Origin: an uncultured Shinella sp.
Lineage (GTDB): Bacteria > Pseudomonadota > Alphaproteobacteria > Rhizobiales > Rhizobiaceae
Assembly: GCF_946479415.1 (NCBI RefSeq)
Contig: NZ_CAMLFY010000064.1
Span: 1-24,463 of the forward strand
Direction: 5' to 3'
Length of the DNA: 24,463 nucleotides
Part shown: in pieces, positions 9,062 through 15,544 of the stretch
How the letters are laid out: each line of letters starts with the position of its first letter
Position numbering within the stretch: the first letter of the stretch is position 1
The notes under the pieces: generated by a model
What the model saw: only the letters and a program-made list of their open reading frames with translations
What the model was told of the DNA's origin: nothing
Database searches by the model: none
Made by a program: the position numbers and the translations under genes

Positions 9062-9973
9062 ATGGCGATCACGATCCAGTACGAACGGCCTGTTTCCCAT
9101 GCGGCGCACTGGGCGCGGCGGCTTGCGCTGTTTTCCTGCGTGCTGTTCCTTGCCGTCGTGCTGTCGCATCGCTTCGGCCCGCTGACGACGCCGCACTTTC
9201 TGGCGCTCGCCGGCTTTGCCGCCGCGATGGCCGGACTGGCCGTGCTGCTGGCGGCCGTCGGCCTCGCGCAGCTCTGGATGGTCGGTGCGCGCGGCGGCAA
9301 GGCGGCGTTGACGGCGCTGCTCTTCGCGCTCTTGCCGCTCGGCGTCTCCGGTGCCGCGGCCTACGCCTATATCTATCGCCCCGCGCTCTATGACGTGACG
9401 ACCGATACGCTCGCCCCGCCGCCCTGGCTTTCGCAGCCGTCCGCCCAGCAGGACTGGCTGCCCCGCGCCGGCGTGGTGACGGCGCGTGACCGCGAGGTGC
9501 AGCTCGAAGCCTATCCGGCCCTGTCCGGCCGGCGCTACGAAGGCGCGCTCGACCGCGTCTATCAGGGTGTGCGCAAGGTCGCCACGGCCTACGGCATCAC
9601 CGTCACCAGCGAGGCCGGTCTCGACAATATCCTGGCCGATCTCGAAGATCTCATCGTCGATCCGAGCAAGGTGGCGAAGAGCCAGGAGGAGCTTGGCGAA
9701 GTGCCGATCCCCGAGGCTCGCCCGGAGGCGACGCCGACCCTGCCGCATATCGGCGGCCCCGGCGACGTGCTTTTGCAGGGTGAATGGCGCTCGCCGATCT
9801 TCGGCTTCCGCTTCGATCTCGTCATCCGCCTGCGCGAAGAGGCCGAGACGACGCTGGTCGACATGCGTGCTGCCTCGCGCTACGGACCGCACGATCTCGG
9901 CATCGGCGCCGAGCTTGTCGAGGGCTATCTGAAGGCGCTCGACGCCGAGCTGCTCGGCATCGCCGGGGATTAA
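9062..9973 (+). CDS. DUF1499-type membrane protein
   Basis: A 303-residue protein. The N-terminal 110 residues hold three hydrophobic segments (about 20-38, 47-74 and 82-105). After the membrane part comes a soluble domain with the order typical of DUF1499 proteins: a short YPALSGRRYEGALDRVY stretch, a region on conversion of inputs (VATAYGITVT), then a beta-rich end with RSPIFGFRFDLVIRLR and VDMRAASRYGPHDLG. The family has no established biochemical function. The ATG at 9062 is chosen over the in-frame start at 8951 because the hydrophobic N-terminus begins right after it and GTGAGG lies 3-8 bases upstream. Its TAA stop overlaps the stop of the convergent hydrolase gene. Confidence 0.85.
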   Translation: MAITIQYERPVSHAAHWARRLALFSCVLFLAVVLSHRFGPLTTPHFLALAGFAAAMAGLAVLLAAVGLAQLWMVGARGGKAALTALLFALLPLGVSGAAAYAYIYRPALYDVTTDTLAPPPWLSQPSAQQDWLPRAGVVTARDREVQLEAYPALSGRRYEGALDRVYQGVRKVATAYGITVTSEAGLDNILADLEDLIVDPSKVAKSQEELGEVPIPEARPEATPTLPHIGGPGDVLLQGEWRSPIFGFRFDLVIRLREEAETTLVDMRAASRYGPHDLGIGAELVEGYLKALDAELLGIAGD

Positions 9974-10917
9974 GAGCCCGGTGCCGGGAAATAGAGCCCC
10001 TTCAGCGAGGGCGGCCCTTCGGTCACCACTTCGCCGCGCGCCACCAGATCCTCCAGATGTGCCAGTACCGAAAGGGCGGCGGCGCCATGCAGGCGCGGGT
10101 CGGTCTCGCGGTAGATGACCTTCACCATGTCCGCGATCAGCCGGTCGCCCGCCCGGATGCGCTCGCGCACCGCCCGCTCGCGCATGCGCCGATGGGTGCG
10201 AAGGCCGCGCAGGAACGAGGCCGGCTCGCGGACCGGCCCGCCATGGCCGGGAAAATAGATGCGGTCGTCCCTTTCGAGCAGGCGTTCCAGCGAAGCCATG
10301 TAGTCGGCCATGGCGCCATCCGGCGGCGCGACGATGGTCGTCGCCCAGGCCATGACATGATCGGCGGAAAACACGATGCCATCAGGCCCGTCGAGTGCGA
10401 AGGCCGCGTGGTTGGCCGTGTGGCCGGGGGTAAGAAGCGCCGTCAGCACCCAGCCGTCGCCCTCCACGCGCCCGCCATGGCCAAGCGCGATATCGGGCAT
10501 GAAGTCGATGTCCGAACTCTCCGCGAAGGGGTTGCTTTCGCCCTCATGCAGCGGACGCGCCGCCCGGTGCGGCCCCTCGGCGACGATGATCGCGCCCGTT
10601 TCCGCCTTCAGCCGTCGGGCGAGCGGAGAATGGTCGCGGTGCGTGTGGCTGACGGCGATATGCGTCACCTCGCGCCCGGCGAGCGCGCGCATCAGCGCGG
10701 CGAAATGCGCCTCGTCTTCCGGACCGGGATCGACGACGGCCACCGATCTGTCGCCGACGATGTAGCTGTTCGTGCCGTGGAAGGTGAAGGCGCTCGGATT
10801 GTTGACGGTGATGCGCTGGACGCGCGGCGCAACCGGCACCGCCTCGCCATAGGCCGGCTTGAATTCGAGGTCGAAGCGCGGCGCCTCGTCTTGCGGGAGA
10901 GTGGACACGGCAGTCAC
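9970..10917 (-). CDS. Metallo-beta-lactamase-fold hydrolase (LACTB2-like)
   Basis: A 315-residue soluble metal-dependent hydrolase. Zinc-binding motif HTHRDH is at residues 91-96, followed by GHTANH, a SADH segment giving the bridging Asp, and a last His in PGHGGP. A C-terminal winged-helix-like part (SVLAHLEDLVARGEV) matches the LACTB2 branch, whose members act as nucleases or thioesterase-like hydrolases; the substrate here is unknown. The GTG at 10917 is chosen because its first bases overlap the TGA of the cupin gene (GTGA, 10914-10917), a classic sign of translational coupling, so the two are one transcription unit. The stop TAA (9970-9972 on this strand) overlaps the stop of the DUF1499-type gene. 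Confidence 0.88.
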   Translation of the reverse strand: MTAVSTLPQDEAPRFDLEFKPAYGEAVPVAPRVQRITVNNPSAFTFHGTNSYIVGDRSVAVVDPGPEDEAHFAALMRALAGREVTHIAVSHTHRDHSPLARRLKAETGAIIVAEGPHRAARPLHEGESNPFAESSDIDFMPDIALGHGGRVEGDGWVLTALLTPGHTANHAAFALDGPDGIVFSADHVMAWATTIVAPPDGAMADYMASLERLLERDDRIYFPGHGGPVREPASFLRGLRTHRRMRERAVRERIRAGDRLIADMVKVIYRETDPRLHGAAALSVLAHLEDLVARGEVVTEGPPSLKGLYFPAPGS

Positions 10918-11210
10918 TTGTATTCGATTTCGATGAAGCTCATCGGCTTGTCGCCGCCATTGACGACATTGTGCGCCACGCCGGCCTCGCGCCGGTAGAC
11001 CGCGCCCGTCTTGCTGTGCACGCGCCGCTCGCCCGCCTCCTCCTCGATCAGGAAGTCGCAATCGGTCATCGGCACCACCACGTATCCCAGCCCGTGTACG
11101 TGATGGCCGGTATCGGCGCCCGGCTCGAAATCCCAGCGCGTGACGCGCACGACGGCATCGTCGAGAAGAACGGTAGGCACGGCCGGCGGACGGGCGCGAA
11201 ACTGGGACAT
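10914..11210 (-). CDS. Small cupin-domain protein (98 aa)
   Basis: A 98-residue single-domain cupin. The first cupin motif is visible as GADTGHHVHGLGYVVVP (two to three His as metal ligands), and the second motif is represented by AHNVVNGGDKPMSFIEIE near the C-terminus. Family members bind a metal and act as small dioxygenases, isomerases or sensors; the exact role is not clear. Two ATG codons lie in tandem at 11213 and 11210; GAGGAG sits 2 bases before the first and 5 before the second, so 11210 is favoured. It is the first gene of a two-gene operon with the LACTB2-like hydrolase, whose GTG overlaps its TGA. Confidence 0.85.
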   Translation of the reverse strand: MSQFRARPPAVPTVLLDDAVVRVTRWDFEPGADTGHHVHGLGYVVVPMTDCDFLIEEEAGERRVHSKTGAVYRREAGVAHNVVNGGDKPMSFIEIEYK

Positions 11211-11423
11211 CATGGCTCCTCGTGAGAATGGCGGCGCGCAGGCCTGTCGATGAGGCCCAGCCGCCCAGGATGGTCGTCGCAGGACCCTATCCGCCGCCAA
11301 CCCGCCTGCCAAGCACCAAGCTGCCCCGCATTCCAAATCGCGGCGAGCGAGAATTAATCGCGGAAGAGAGAACTTAACCATTGTCCACCCCCGCGCCCTT
11401 TGCTAATCAGGCACCCGCCGTGT

Positions 11424-11498
11424 TGGGGCGTCGCCAAGCGGTAAGGCACCGGTTTTTGGTACCGGCATTCCCAGGTTCGAATCCTGGCGCCCCAGCCA
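11424..11498 (+). tRNA. tRNA-Gln (anticodon TTG)
   Basis: A complete 75-base tRNA including an encoded CCA. The acceptor stem is TGGGGCG/CGCCCCA, the anticodon stem is CCGGT/ACCGG with loop TTTTGGT giving anticodon TTG (reads CAA/CAG), and the T arm is CCAGG-TTCGAAT-CCTGG. A weak 6-bp hairpin (CTCTTT/AAAGAG, 11503-11519) follows but has no T run. No convincing promoter hexamers were found upstream. Confidence 0.97.
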
Positions 11499-11715
11499 CG
11501 CACTCTTTTCACCAAAGAGATGACGATTCCGATGCACGGCCGGGCATCGCGCTTCGATATGAACTCCATCGAAAAAATGAATGCCGCTACGACGGCAAAA
11601 GTCGTCGGGGTACATTGATCTCGCGTCATTTCTCCGTCATTTCGTTTGACCATCGACGGCCGTGCTCGAGGCCGCTGAGGCACCTATTCGCTTTTGACAT
11701 GTCGGACTGAAAAGC

Positions 11716-12411
11716 ATGACCTCATTGAACCGGCGCAAACAGGAAAGCAGGGATCCGTTCCTGGCGACGCCGGTGGTTGCTGCGCGCAATGTCAGCCGTT
11801 CCTGGGGCGGCAGGCCGAGATCGTTGCAGCATGTGATCGACGCGATGGGCAATGTCGTCGTATCGGCGGCCTCGCCGTTGATGGCGAAATTTACCGGCTG
11901 CAAGGTGATCCACAAGCTGCAGAAGCCGGGTGCTCACATGGCGGCTACGGGTGATCCGTCGAGCAAGGGCGCCCGCCCGGCAAGCTTCGATGCGGCGCTG
12001 CGTCTTCTTGCCAAGCAGGGCGCGCAGGGACGAGGGCTTTCCGATGCGCTCGCCGACCTGCGCGATGTCATGGCCTGGCATCAGGGGCCGGCAGGGCCTT
12101 ATGCCAGCGTGAATTTCGAGCGCGACCATGCCCATGCGGTGCTGATCGGCGAACATGGCCTGGAGCAGCGCAACGATGTCCGCATCGGCCTGACGATCCT
12201 GGCGCCCTATACGCGTTTTCCCGATTACATTCAGCCATATCCGTCCGTCGTTCTGCCGTTGACGGAGGGCGAGTTCACGCTGGAGGGCGGCGACTGGAGC
12301 CGGCGCCGCCTGGGCACGGCGCTGCATTATCCCGTCGGCAGCCACTTCGCCATGCGCTCGACGGCCCGCCCCCTCATGATGCTGTGGGGACATCTCTTGC
12401 AGAGCCGGTGA
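11716..12411 (+). CDS. DMSP-lyase-like cupin protein with altered metal site
   Basis: A 231-residue protein. Its C-terminal half resembles the DddQ/DddW-type DMSP lyase cupin family: IGLTILAPYTRFPDY, a VLPLTEGEFTL strand, GGDW, then LHYPVGSHFAMRS and RPLMMLWGHL. In active members the segment after the first strand reads roughly YPxHxHPxxE and supplies the metal ligands; here it is YTRFPDYIQPYPSVVL, with no His or Glu at those places, although the later His in GSHFAMR remains. It may thus be a non-catalytic or differently acting member. The N-terminal 75 residues are poorly supported; later in-frame ATGs at 11881 and 11938 are possible starts, as no clear ribosome binding site precedes 11716. 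It converges on the methyltransferase gene with 39 bases between. Confidence 0.6.
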   Translation: MTSLNRRKQESRDPFLATPVVAARNVSRSWGGRPRSLQHVIDAMGNVVVSAASPLMAKFTGCKVIHKLQKPGAHMAATGDPSSKGARPASFDAALRLLAKQGAQGRGLSDALADLRDVMAWHQGPAGPYASVNFERDHAHAVLIGEHGLEQRNDVRIGLTILAPYTRFPDYIQPYPSVVLPLTEGEFTLEGGDWSRRRLGTALHYPVGSHFAMRSTARPLMMLWGHLLQSR

Positions 12412-12450
12412 TCGGCTTCTGCATCGTCTTCGCCGGTATCTGCAAGGCCT

Positions 12451-13191
12451 TCACGCGAGCCGGCCGAGCGGAATAAGCTCTTTCGCGCCGTCGCGCCATT
12501 CGTTCCCTTCCCAGTCGCCAAGCCATCGATCGACCTTGAGGCCGGCCTCGGCAATCAGGGCCGCCAACTCCGTCTTTTCCGCAAAGGCAATGTGCGAGGC
12601 GGCCGAGAGGCGTTTGCCCGTTGCCTGGATTTCGTAATGGGTGCCGTAGGTCACGATGCCGGTGGCGGGGTCGTGGGCGACGTCGTTCCAGGCGGAGACG
12701 GGGCCGAAACGGGGATGATCGACGGTCCGCAGCGAGCCCTCCGGTCCCCATTCCTCCCACTCGCGGCAGGCCGGGTTGCGGCTGTCGAAGATGAAGCGGC
12801 CGGCAGGGGCGAGATGCGCGGCGATTGTGGCAAGTGCGGCGCGCCGGTCTTCTTGTGTCAGGAAGACCTGAAAGGCGTGTCCGGTGAGCAGCACGAGATC
12901 GAAACGGCGGCCGAGCCTCAGCGTGCGGGCATCGCCCTCAATGAACTCAGCCGTACCCGGTTTCGCCCGCGCTATCTCCAGCATGGCAGGTGCGGGATCG
13001 ACGCCGACCACCGTCCGCCCCTCGGCCAGCGCCACGGTAAGCGCCCCCGTGCCGCAGCCGAGGTCCAGCACGCTTGCGGCATCCTTGGCGAGCGACAGGC
13101 AGTAGTCGAAATCGGGGGAACGTCCCCAGTCGTTTTCGAGATCGTAGAAGTCGGCGAGGTCGGGGTCGTGATAGAGGCGGTCTTCGTGCAT
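12451..13191 (-). CDS. Class I SAM-dependent methyltransferase
   Basis: A 246-residue soluble methyltransferase. Motif I VLDLGCGTG is at residues 41-49, the acidic residue of motif II is in VVGVDPAP (about 61-68), and FIEGDART and FDLVLLTGHAF give the later motifs; HLAPAGRFIFDSRNP is the usual strand-5 region. The C-terminal half has the beta-rich extension seen in small-molecule methyltransferases of the Methyltransf_25 type. The substrate is unknown. GGAGG lies 7 bases before the ATG at 13191. It follows the lipoprotein gene on the same strand but a hairpin at 13210-13235 probably separates their transcripts. Confidence 0.88.
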   Translation of the reverse strand: MHEDRLYHDPDLADFYDLENDWGRSPDFDYCLSLAKDAASVLDLGCGTGALTVALAEGRTVVGVDPAPAMLEIARAKPGTAEFIEGDARTLRLGRRFDLVLLTGHAFQVFLTQEDRRAALATIAAHLAPAGRFIFDSRNPACREWEEWGPEGSLRTVDHPRFGPVSAWNDVAHDPATGIVTYGTHYEIQATGKRLSAASHIAFAEKTELAALIAEAGLKVDRWLGDWEGNEWRDGAKELIPLGRLA

Positions 13192-13209
13192 TCCTGTCCT
13201 CCAAAGGAA

Positions 13210-13235
13210 AAGGCCGCGCGTTGCCGCACGGCCTT
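13210..13235 (-). terminator. Candidate intrinsic terminator after the 111-aa lipoprotein gene
   Basis: On the minus strand an 11-bp stem (AAGGCCGTGCG / CGCGCGGCCTT, one G-U pair) closes on a GCAA tetraloop and is followed by TTCCTTT. It lies between the lipoprotein stop at 13262 and the methyltransferase start at 13191. The T run is broken, so termination may be partial. Confidence 0.55.
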
Positions 13236-13261
13236 GAAAGAGATCAATCGACGGGCCGTCC

Positions 13262-13597
13262 TTACTTGGCGGCGTCGAGAACCTTTTCGCAGTGCGAGGG
13301 GCCGCCCTTCGGATCGGGACGATCGGCGACGGCGCGGATATTGTTGATCCTGTAGCTCTCGCTCACGCTGAGTTCGACCGTGCAGGACTTGCCCTTGGCA
13401 AAGCCGCCGCGCCACTTGTAGAGCGTCGAGCCGCCCGAGCCCGCGCTGTCGGACTGCGGCGGGCCATAGGCCGCAAAGAAGGTGCCGGCCGTCTTGCCGT
13501 TCCAGCGGGCCTGCAGCGGATTGGACGCGACGGTGGCGGTGGTGCATCCGGCGAGGGCAAGCGCGACGCCTGCCAGAATTGCAATGCGGGAGTTCAT
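13262..13597 (-). CDS. Small lipoprotein (111 aa)
   Basis: A 111-residue predicted lipoprotein. The signal sequence MNSRIAILAGVALALAGC ends in a lipobox with Cys at residue 18. The mature part has the pattern WNGKTAGTFFAAYGPP, a GGSTLYKWRGG strand, a Cys in KSCTVELSV, and a second Cys near the end (SHCEKVLDAAK) that could pair with it. The layout resembles small outer-membrane-type lipoproteins with a compact alpha/beta domain, but I cannot name the family. The ATG at 13597 is chosen over the in-frame ATG at 13666 because the signal peptide starts there and AAGGAA lies 8 bases upstream. Confidence 0.82.
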   Translation of the reverse strand: MNSRIAILAGVALALAGCTTATVASNPLQARWNGKTAGTFFAAYGPPQSDSAGSGGSTLYKWRGGFAKGKSCTVELSVSESYRINNIRAVADRPDPKGGPSHCEKVLDAAK

Positions 13598-13870
13598 ATG
13601 TGCCAGTTCCTTGGACTTCGGTGCGGCCGGTAGGGGGCGACTCGAAAACGAGCCTCGATTCGCCATAGCGCAGCCCGCGCAAAAGGGGAATCACCCGTCG
13701 CGAACTTTATGATTGTCCCCGTCGAAGCGCCGGAAACCTTGCGGATTTGCAACAGTGCGGGCGGGAAACGGCGCGAAAGAAGCGTTTCAACGGCTCGTCA
13801 TGCCGGTCGCGGGGTGTCCTCCCTGGCCATAGGTGATCCTGCTTGTCGGCAAAGGAAACAGCCGGCACGA
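13598..13870. other. Intergenic region without a recognised gene
   Basis: No reading frame here has a start, ribosome binding site and protein-like composition. The left part must hold the promoter of the lipoprotein gene, though no clear hexamers are seen. The only other structure is a weak 6-bp inverted repeat, GAAACG (13765-13770) with CGTTTC (13783-13788). Confidence 0.5.
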
Positions 13871-13894
13871 AAAACCGGCCATGAATGGCCGGTT
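13871..13894 (-). terminator. Intrinsic terminator of the YciF-like gene
   Basis: A perfect inverted repeat (AACCGGCCA / TGGCCGGTT, 9 bp, 4-base loop) is followed on the minus strand by a T run (GGTTTTTCG). It starts about 20 bases after the stop of the YciF-like gene. Confidence 0.75.
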
Positions 13895-13915
13895 CGGGAG
13901 AGGGGGCGTGAAGGC

Positions 13916-14410
13916 TCAAGCGGCCTTCTTCGTCGCCGAGGTCTTGTTGATGGATGTGACCGCGAGGTTGGTCAGCTTGTTGTTCGTCGCCTTTTCCTCG
14001 TCGAGAATCTCGCTCAGCAATTTATGCGCTTCGTCATGGCCGAGATCCTTGGCCCATTCGCGAAGCGAACCGTAACGCGAGATTTCATAGTGCTCGACCG
14101 CCTGACAGGCTGCCAGCAGGCCGGCATCGAGCGCGGTGCCCGACGCTTCCTTCATGAGGCCGTCGGCTTCCTTGATCAGGCCTTCGATCGCATCGCACTT
14201 CTCGCCCGAAGGCTTCTTGCCGATCGACTTGAAGACCTGGTCCAGTTTCTTGATCTGGCCCTTGGTTTCCTCCAGATGATCCTCGGCCGCCTTCTTGAGC
14301 TTCGCATCGGAGGCTGCCTTAGCCACCTTCGGAAGCGCCTTCGTGATGGCGTTCTCGGCGTAATAGATGTCCTGGAGCGTATGCTCGAAAATATCGGCTA
14401 GCGTTTTCAT
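13916..14410 (-). CDS. YciF-like ferritin-fold stress protein (DUF892)
   Basis: A 164-residue member of the YciE/YciF (DUF892) family, four-helix-bundle proteins related to ferritins and rubrerythrins and linked to stress responses. The N-terminus MKTLADIFEHTLQDIYYAEN with Glu 9 and Glu 19 is typical, as are the later helices with AAEDHLEETKGQIKKLDQVF, ACQAVEHYEISRYGSL and HKLLSEILDEEK, where the Glu and His residues could bind two metal ions. A Lys/Ala-rich tail (TSATKKAA) ends the protein. The ATG at 14410 has GAGGAG 8 bases upstream; the in-frame ATG at 14527 is too far upstream. A candidate EcfG promoter starts 36 bases upstream and an intrinsic terminator follows, so it is a single-gene stress unit. 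Confidence 0.92.
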   Translation of the reverse strand: MKTLADIFEHTLQDIYYAENAITKALPKVAKAASDAKLKKAAEDHLEETKGQIKKLDQVFKSIGKKPSGEKCDAIEGLIKEADGLMKEASGTALDAGLLAACQAVEHYEISRYGSLREWAKDLGHDEAHKLLSEILDEEKATNNKLTNLAVTSINKTSATKKAA

Positions 14411-14445
14411 GGAAATCTCCTCGATGGGTGATAGACGGAGAAAGC

Positions 14446-14470
14446 AATGAAACGCCGGCGGTTTTGTTCC
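14446..14470 (-). promoter_or_regulatory. Candidate EcfG/RpoE2 promoter of the YciF-like gene
   Basis: On the minus strand GGAAC (14470-14466) is followed after 16 bases by CATT (14449-14446), 36 bases before the start codon. This fits GGAAC-N16-CGTT with one difference, and also the looser GGAAC-N18-TT form reported for RpoE2 in Sinorhizobium. YciF-like genes are commonly part of the general stress response in alphaproteobacteria. Confidence 0.6.
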
Positions 14471-14605
14471 GTAAGAATTGCCTTGCGAAATGGCCCATGC
14501 CGGGCGTTCGACGCAACGCGCCGGCAAGCAGCGCCGTGACTTCGATATTTAAAATTTCGGAAGGGTTTCGGGAAAGTGCAAAGCTCGGTTTTCCGGGCTT
14601 TCGGC

Positions 14606-14682
14606 TGGTCGGAGTGGAGTGATTCGAACACTCGACCCCCACGTCCCGAACGTGGTGCGCTACCAGACTGCGCTACACTCCG
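14606..14682 (-). tRNA. tRNA-Pro (anticodon CGG)
   Basis: A complete 77-base tRNA with encoded CCA. The acceptor stem is CGGAGTG/CACTCCG with discriminator A. The anticodon stem CCACG/CGTGG closes on loop TTCGGGA, giving anticodon CGG (reads CCG). The T arm is GAGTG-TTCGAAT-CACTC. A hairpin of 9 bp with one mismatch (14580-14601) follows the 3' end and may help termination or processing. A near-consensus housekeeping promoter lies just upstream. Confidence 0.97.
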
Positions 14683-14697
14683 TGACCAGCGGCGCCT

Positions 14698-14726
14698 CTA
14701 TAGAACAGGGTTTTCGGTTCGACAAG
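14698..14726 (-). promoter_or_regulatory. Housekeeping sigma70 promoter of tRNA-Pro
   Basis: On the minus strand CTTGTC (14726-14721) and CTATAG (14703-14698) are spaced by exactly 17 bases, close to the rhizobial consensus CTTGAC-N17-CTATAT. The -10 box ends 15 bases before the mature tRNA 5' end. Confidence 0.75.
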
Positions 14727-14796
14727 CGCAAAATATCAAAAAAATTCGCGATCTTGGGGAAAGTGCTGGCGTGCCGGGAAATTTTTCCTGCCGGCT

Positions 14797-14821
14797 GGAA
14801 CCGCTTTGGCGTTCCGTCGTT
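14797..14821 (+). promoter_or_regulatory. Candidate EcfG/RpoE2 promoter of the MgtC-type gene
   Basis: GGAAC at 14797-14801 and CGTT at 14818-14821 are spaced by exactly 16 bases, a full consensus match. The -10 element ends only 9 bases before the ATG at 14831, so a transcript from it would have almost no leader. Confidence 0.55.
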
Positions 14822-14830
14822 TGGCAGCCC

Positions 14831-15334
14831 ATGGAACAGATCGCCGCCGACCTCTTCGGGAAGACCGAAATTCCCTACCCCGTCATGCTGGCCCGCATGG
14901 TCGGCGCGGTCATCCTGGGTGCGGTCATCGGGGCGGAGCGGGAATATCGCGATCATCCTGCCGGTCTGCGCACGCATATCCTCGTGGCGCTGTCGGCCTG
15001 CGTCTTTGCGCTCTTGTCCATCGAGAGCGTGCATATGGCGGGTTTCGCCGACGAGCAGGTGCGCATCGATCCACTGCGCGTCATCGAGGCGGTCACCTCG
15101 GGCGTGGCTTTTCTCGCCGCCGGCATGATCGTTTTTTCGCGCGGCGAGGTGAGGGGGCTGACGACGGGCGCGGGCATGTGGCTTGCCGGGGCGGTCGGTC
15201 TTGCGGTTGGGCTCGGTTACTGGTTCGTCGCGGTCTTTGCGACGCTTGCCTGCTTTATCGTGTTGTTCATTCTCGGTAAAATCAGGTTTGTGAAGGCCGA
15301 TGACGAGAAAACCGGCATAGATGAACATGATTAG
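14831..15334 (+). CDS. MgtC/SapB family membrane protein
   Basis: A 167-residue inner-membrane protein of the MgtC/SapB family. The hallmark block is RMVGAVILGAVIGAERE followed by HPAGLRTHILVAL, starting about residue 22; further hydrophobic segments follow at about 46-60, 85-105 and 112-150, with the conserved GVAFLAAGMI and TGAGMWLAGAVGLAVGLG. Related proteins help survival under magnesium limitation, acid or host stress, and may act on ATP synthase or on membrane potential, but the activity of this member is unknown. The polar tail ends in acidic residues. The ATG at 14831 keeps a short soluble N-terminus (MEQIAADLFG) usual in rhizobial members; the ATG at 14885 is the alternative. No ribosome binding site is visible, which fits the near-leaderless transcript implied by the promoter position. 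Confidence 0.88.
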   Translation: MEQIAADLFGKTEIPYPVMLARMVGAVILGAVIGAEREYRDHPAGLRTHILVALSACVFALLSIESVHMAGFADEQVRIDPLRVIEAVTSGVAFLAAGMIVFSRGEVRGLTTGAGMWLAGAVGLAVGLGYWFVAVFATLACFIVLFILGKIRFVKADDEKTGIDEHD

Positions 15335-15370
15335 ACCCATCATGTTTGCACGCCGGCAAATCGAATTTAT

Positions 15371-15400
15371 ATTGCTTTACGAATAAATCGCGCCCTATAC
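15371..15400 (+). promoter_or_regulatory. Weak candidate sigma70 promoter of prsDE
   Basis: ATTGCT (15371-15376) and CTATAC (15395-15400) are spaced by 18 bases. The -10 box matches the rhizobial CTATAT in 5 of 6 places, the -35 box in only 3 of 6. It is about 145 bases before the prsD start, the only such pair seen in this intergenic region. Confidence 0.35.
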
Positions 15401-15544
15401 CGTCTTCCAACGAGGCCGCGCGCAGAAGATGTGCGCGGCTGCCGCGCCTGCCGATCACGGCGGGGCGGGCGGGTGGCCCTTCGTCGCTCGGGCAACGGCC
15501 GTTCCGGCTGAATTCCGACGTCGATCTTACAAAGAGATATTGTC

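Noticed and set aside
11520..11618. A 32-residue frame after tRNA-Gln
   Set aside because: The purine-rich AAAGAG sits directly against the ATG, with no usable spacing, and no terminator or promoter was seen; too little to call it a gene.
13707..13919. A 70-residue minus-strand frame between the YciF-like and lipoprotein genes
   Set aside because: It would run through the intrinsic terminator of the YciF-like gene and has no ribosome binding site.
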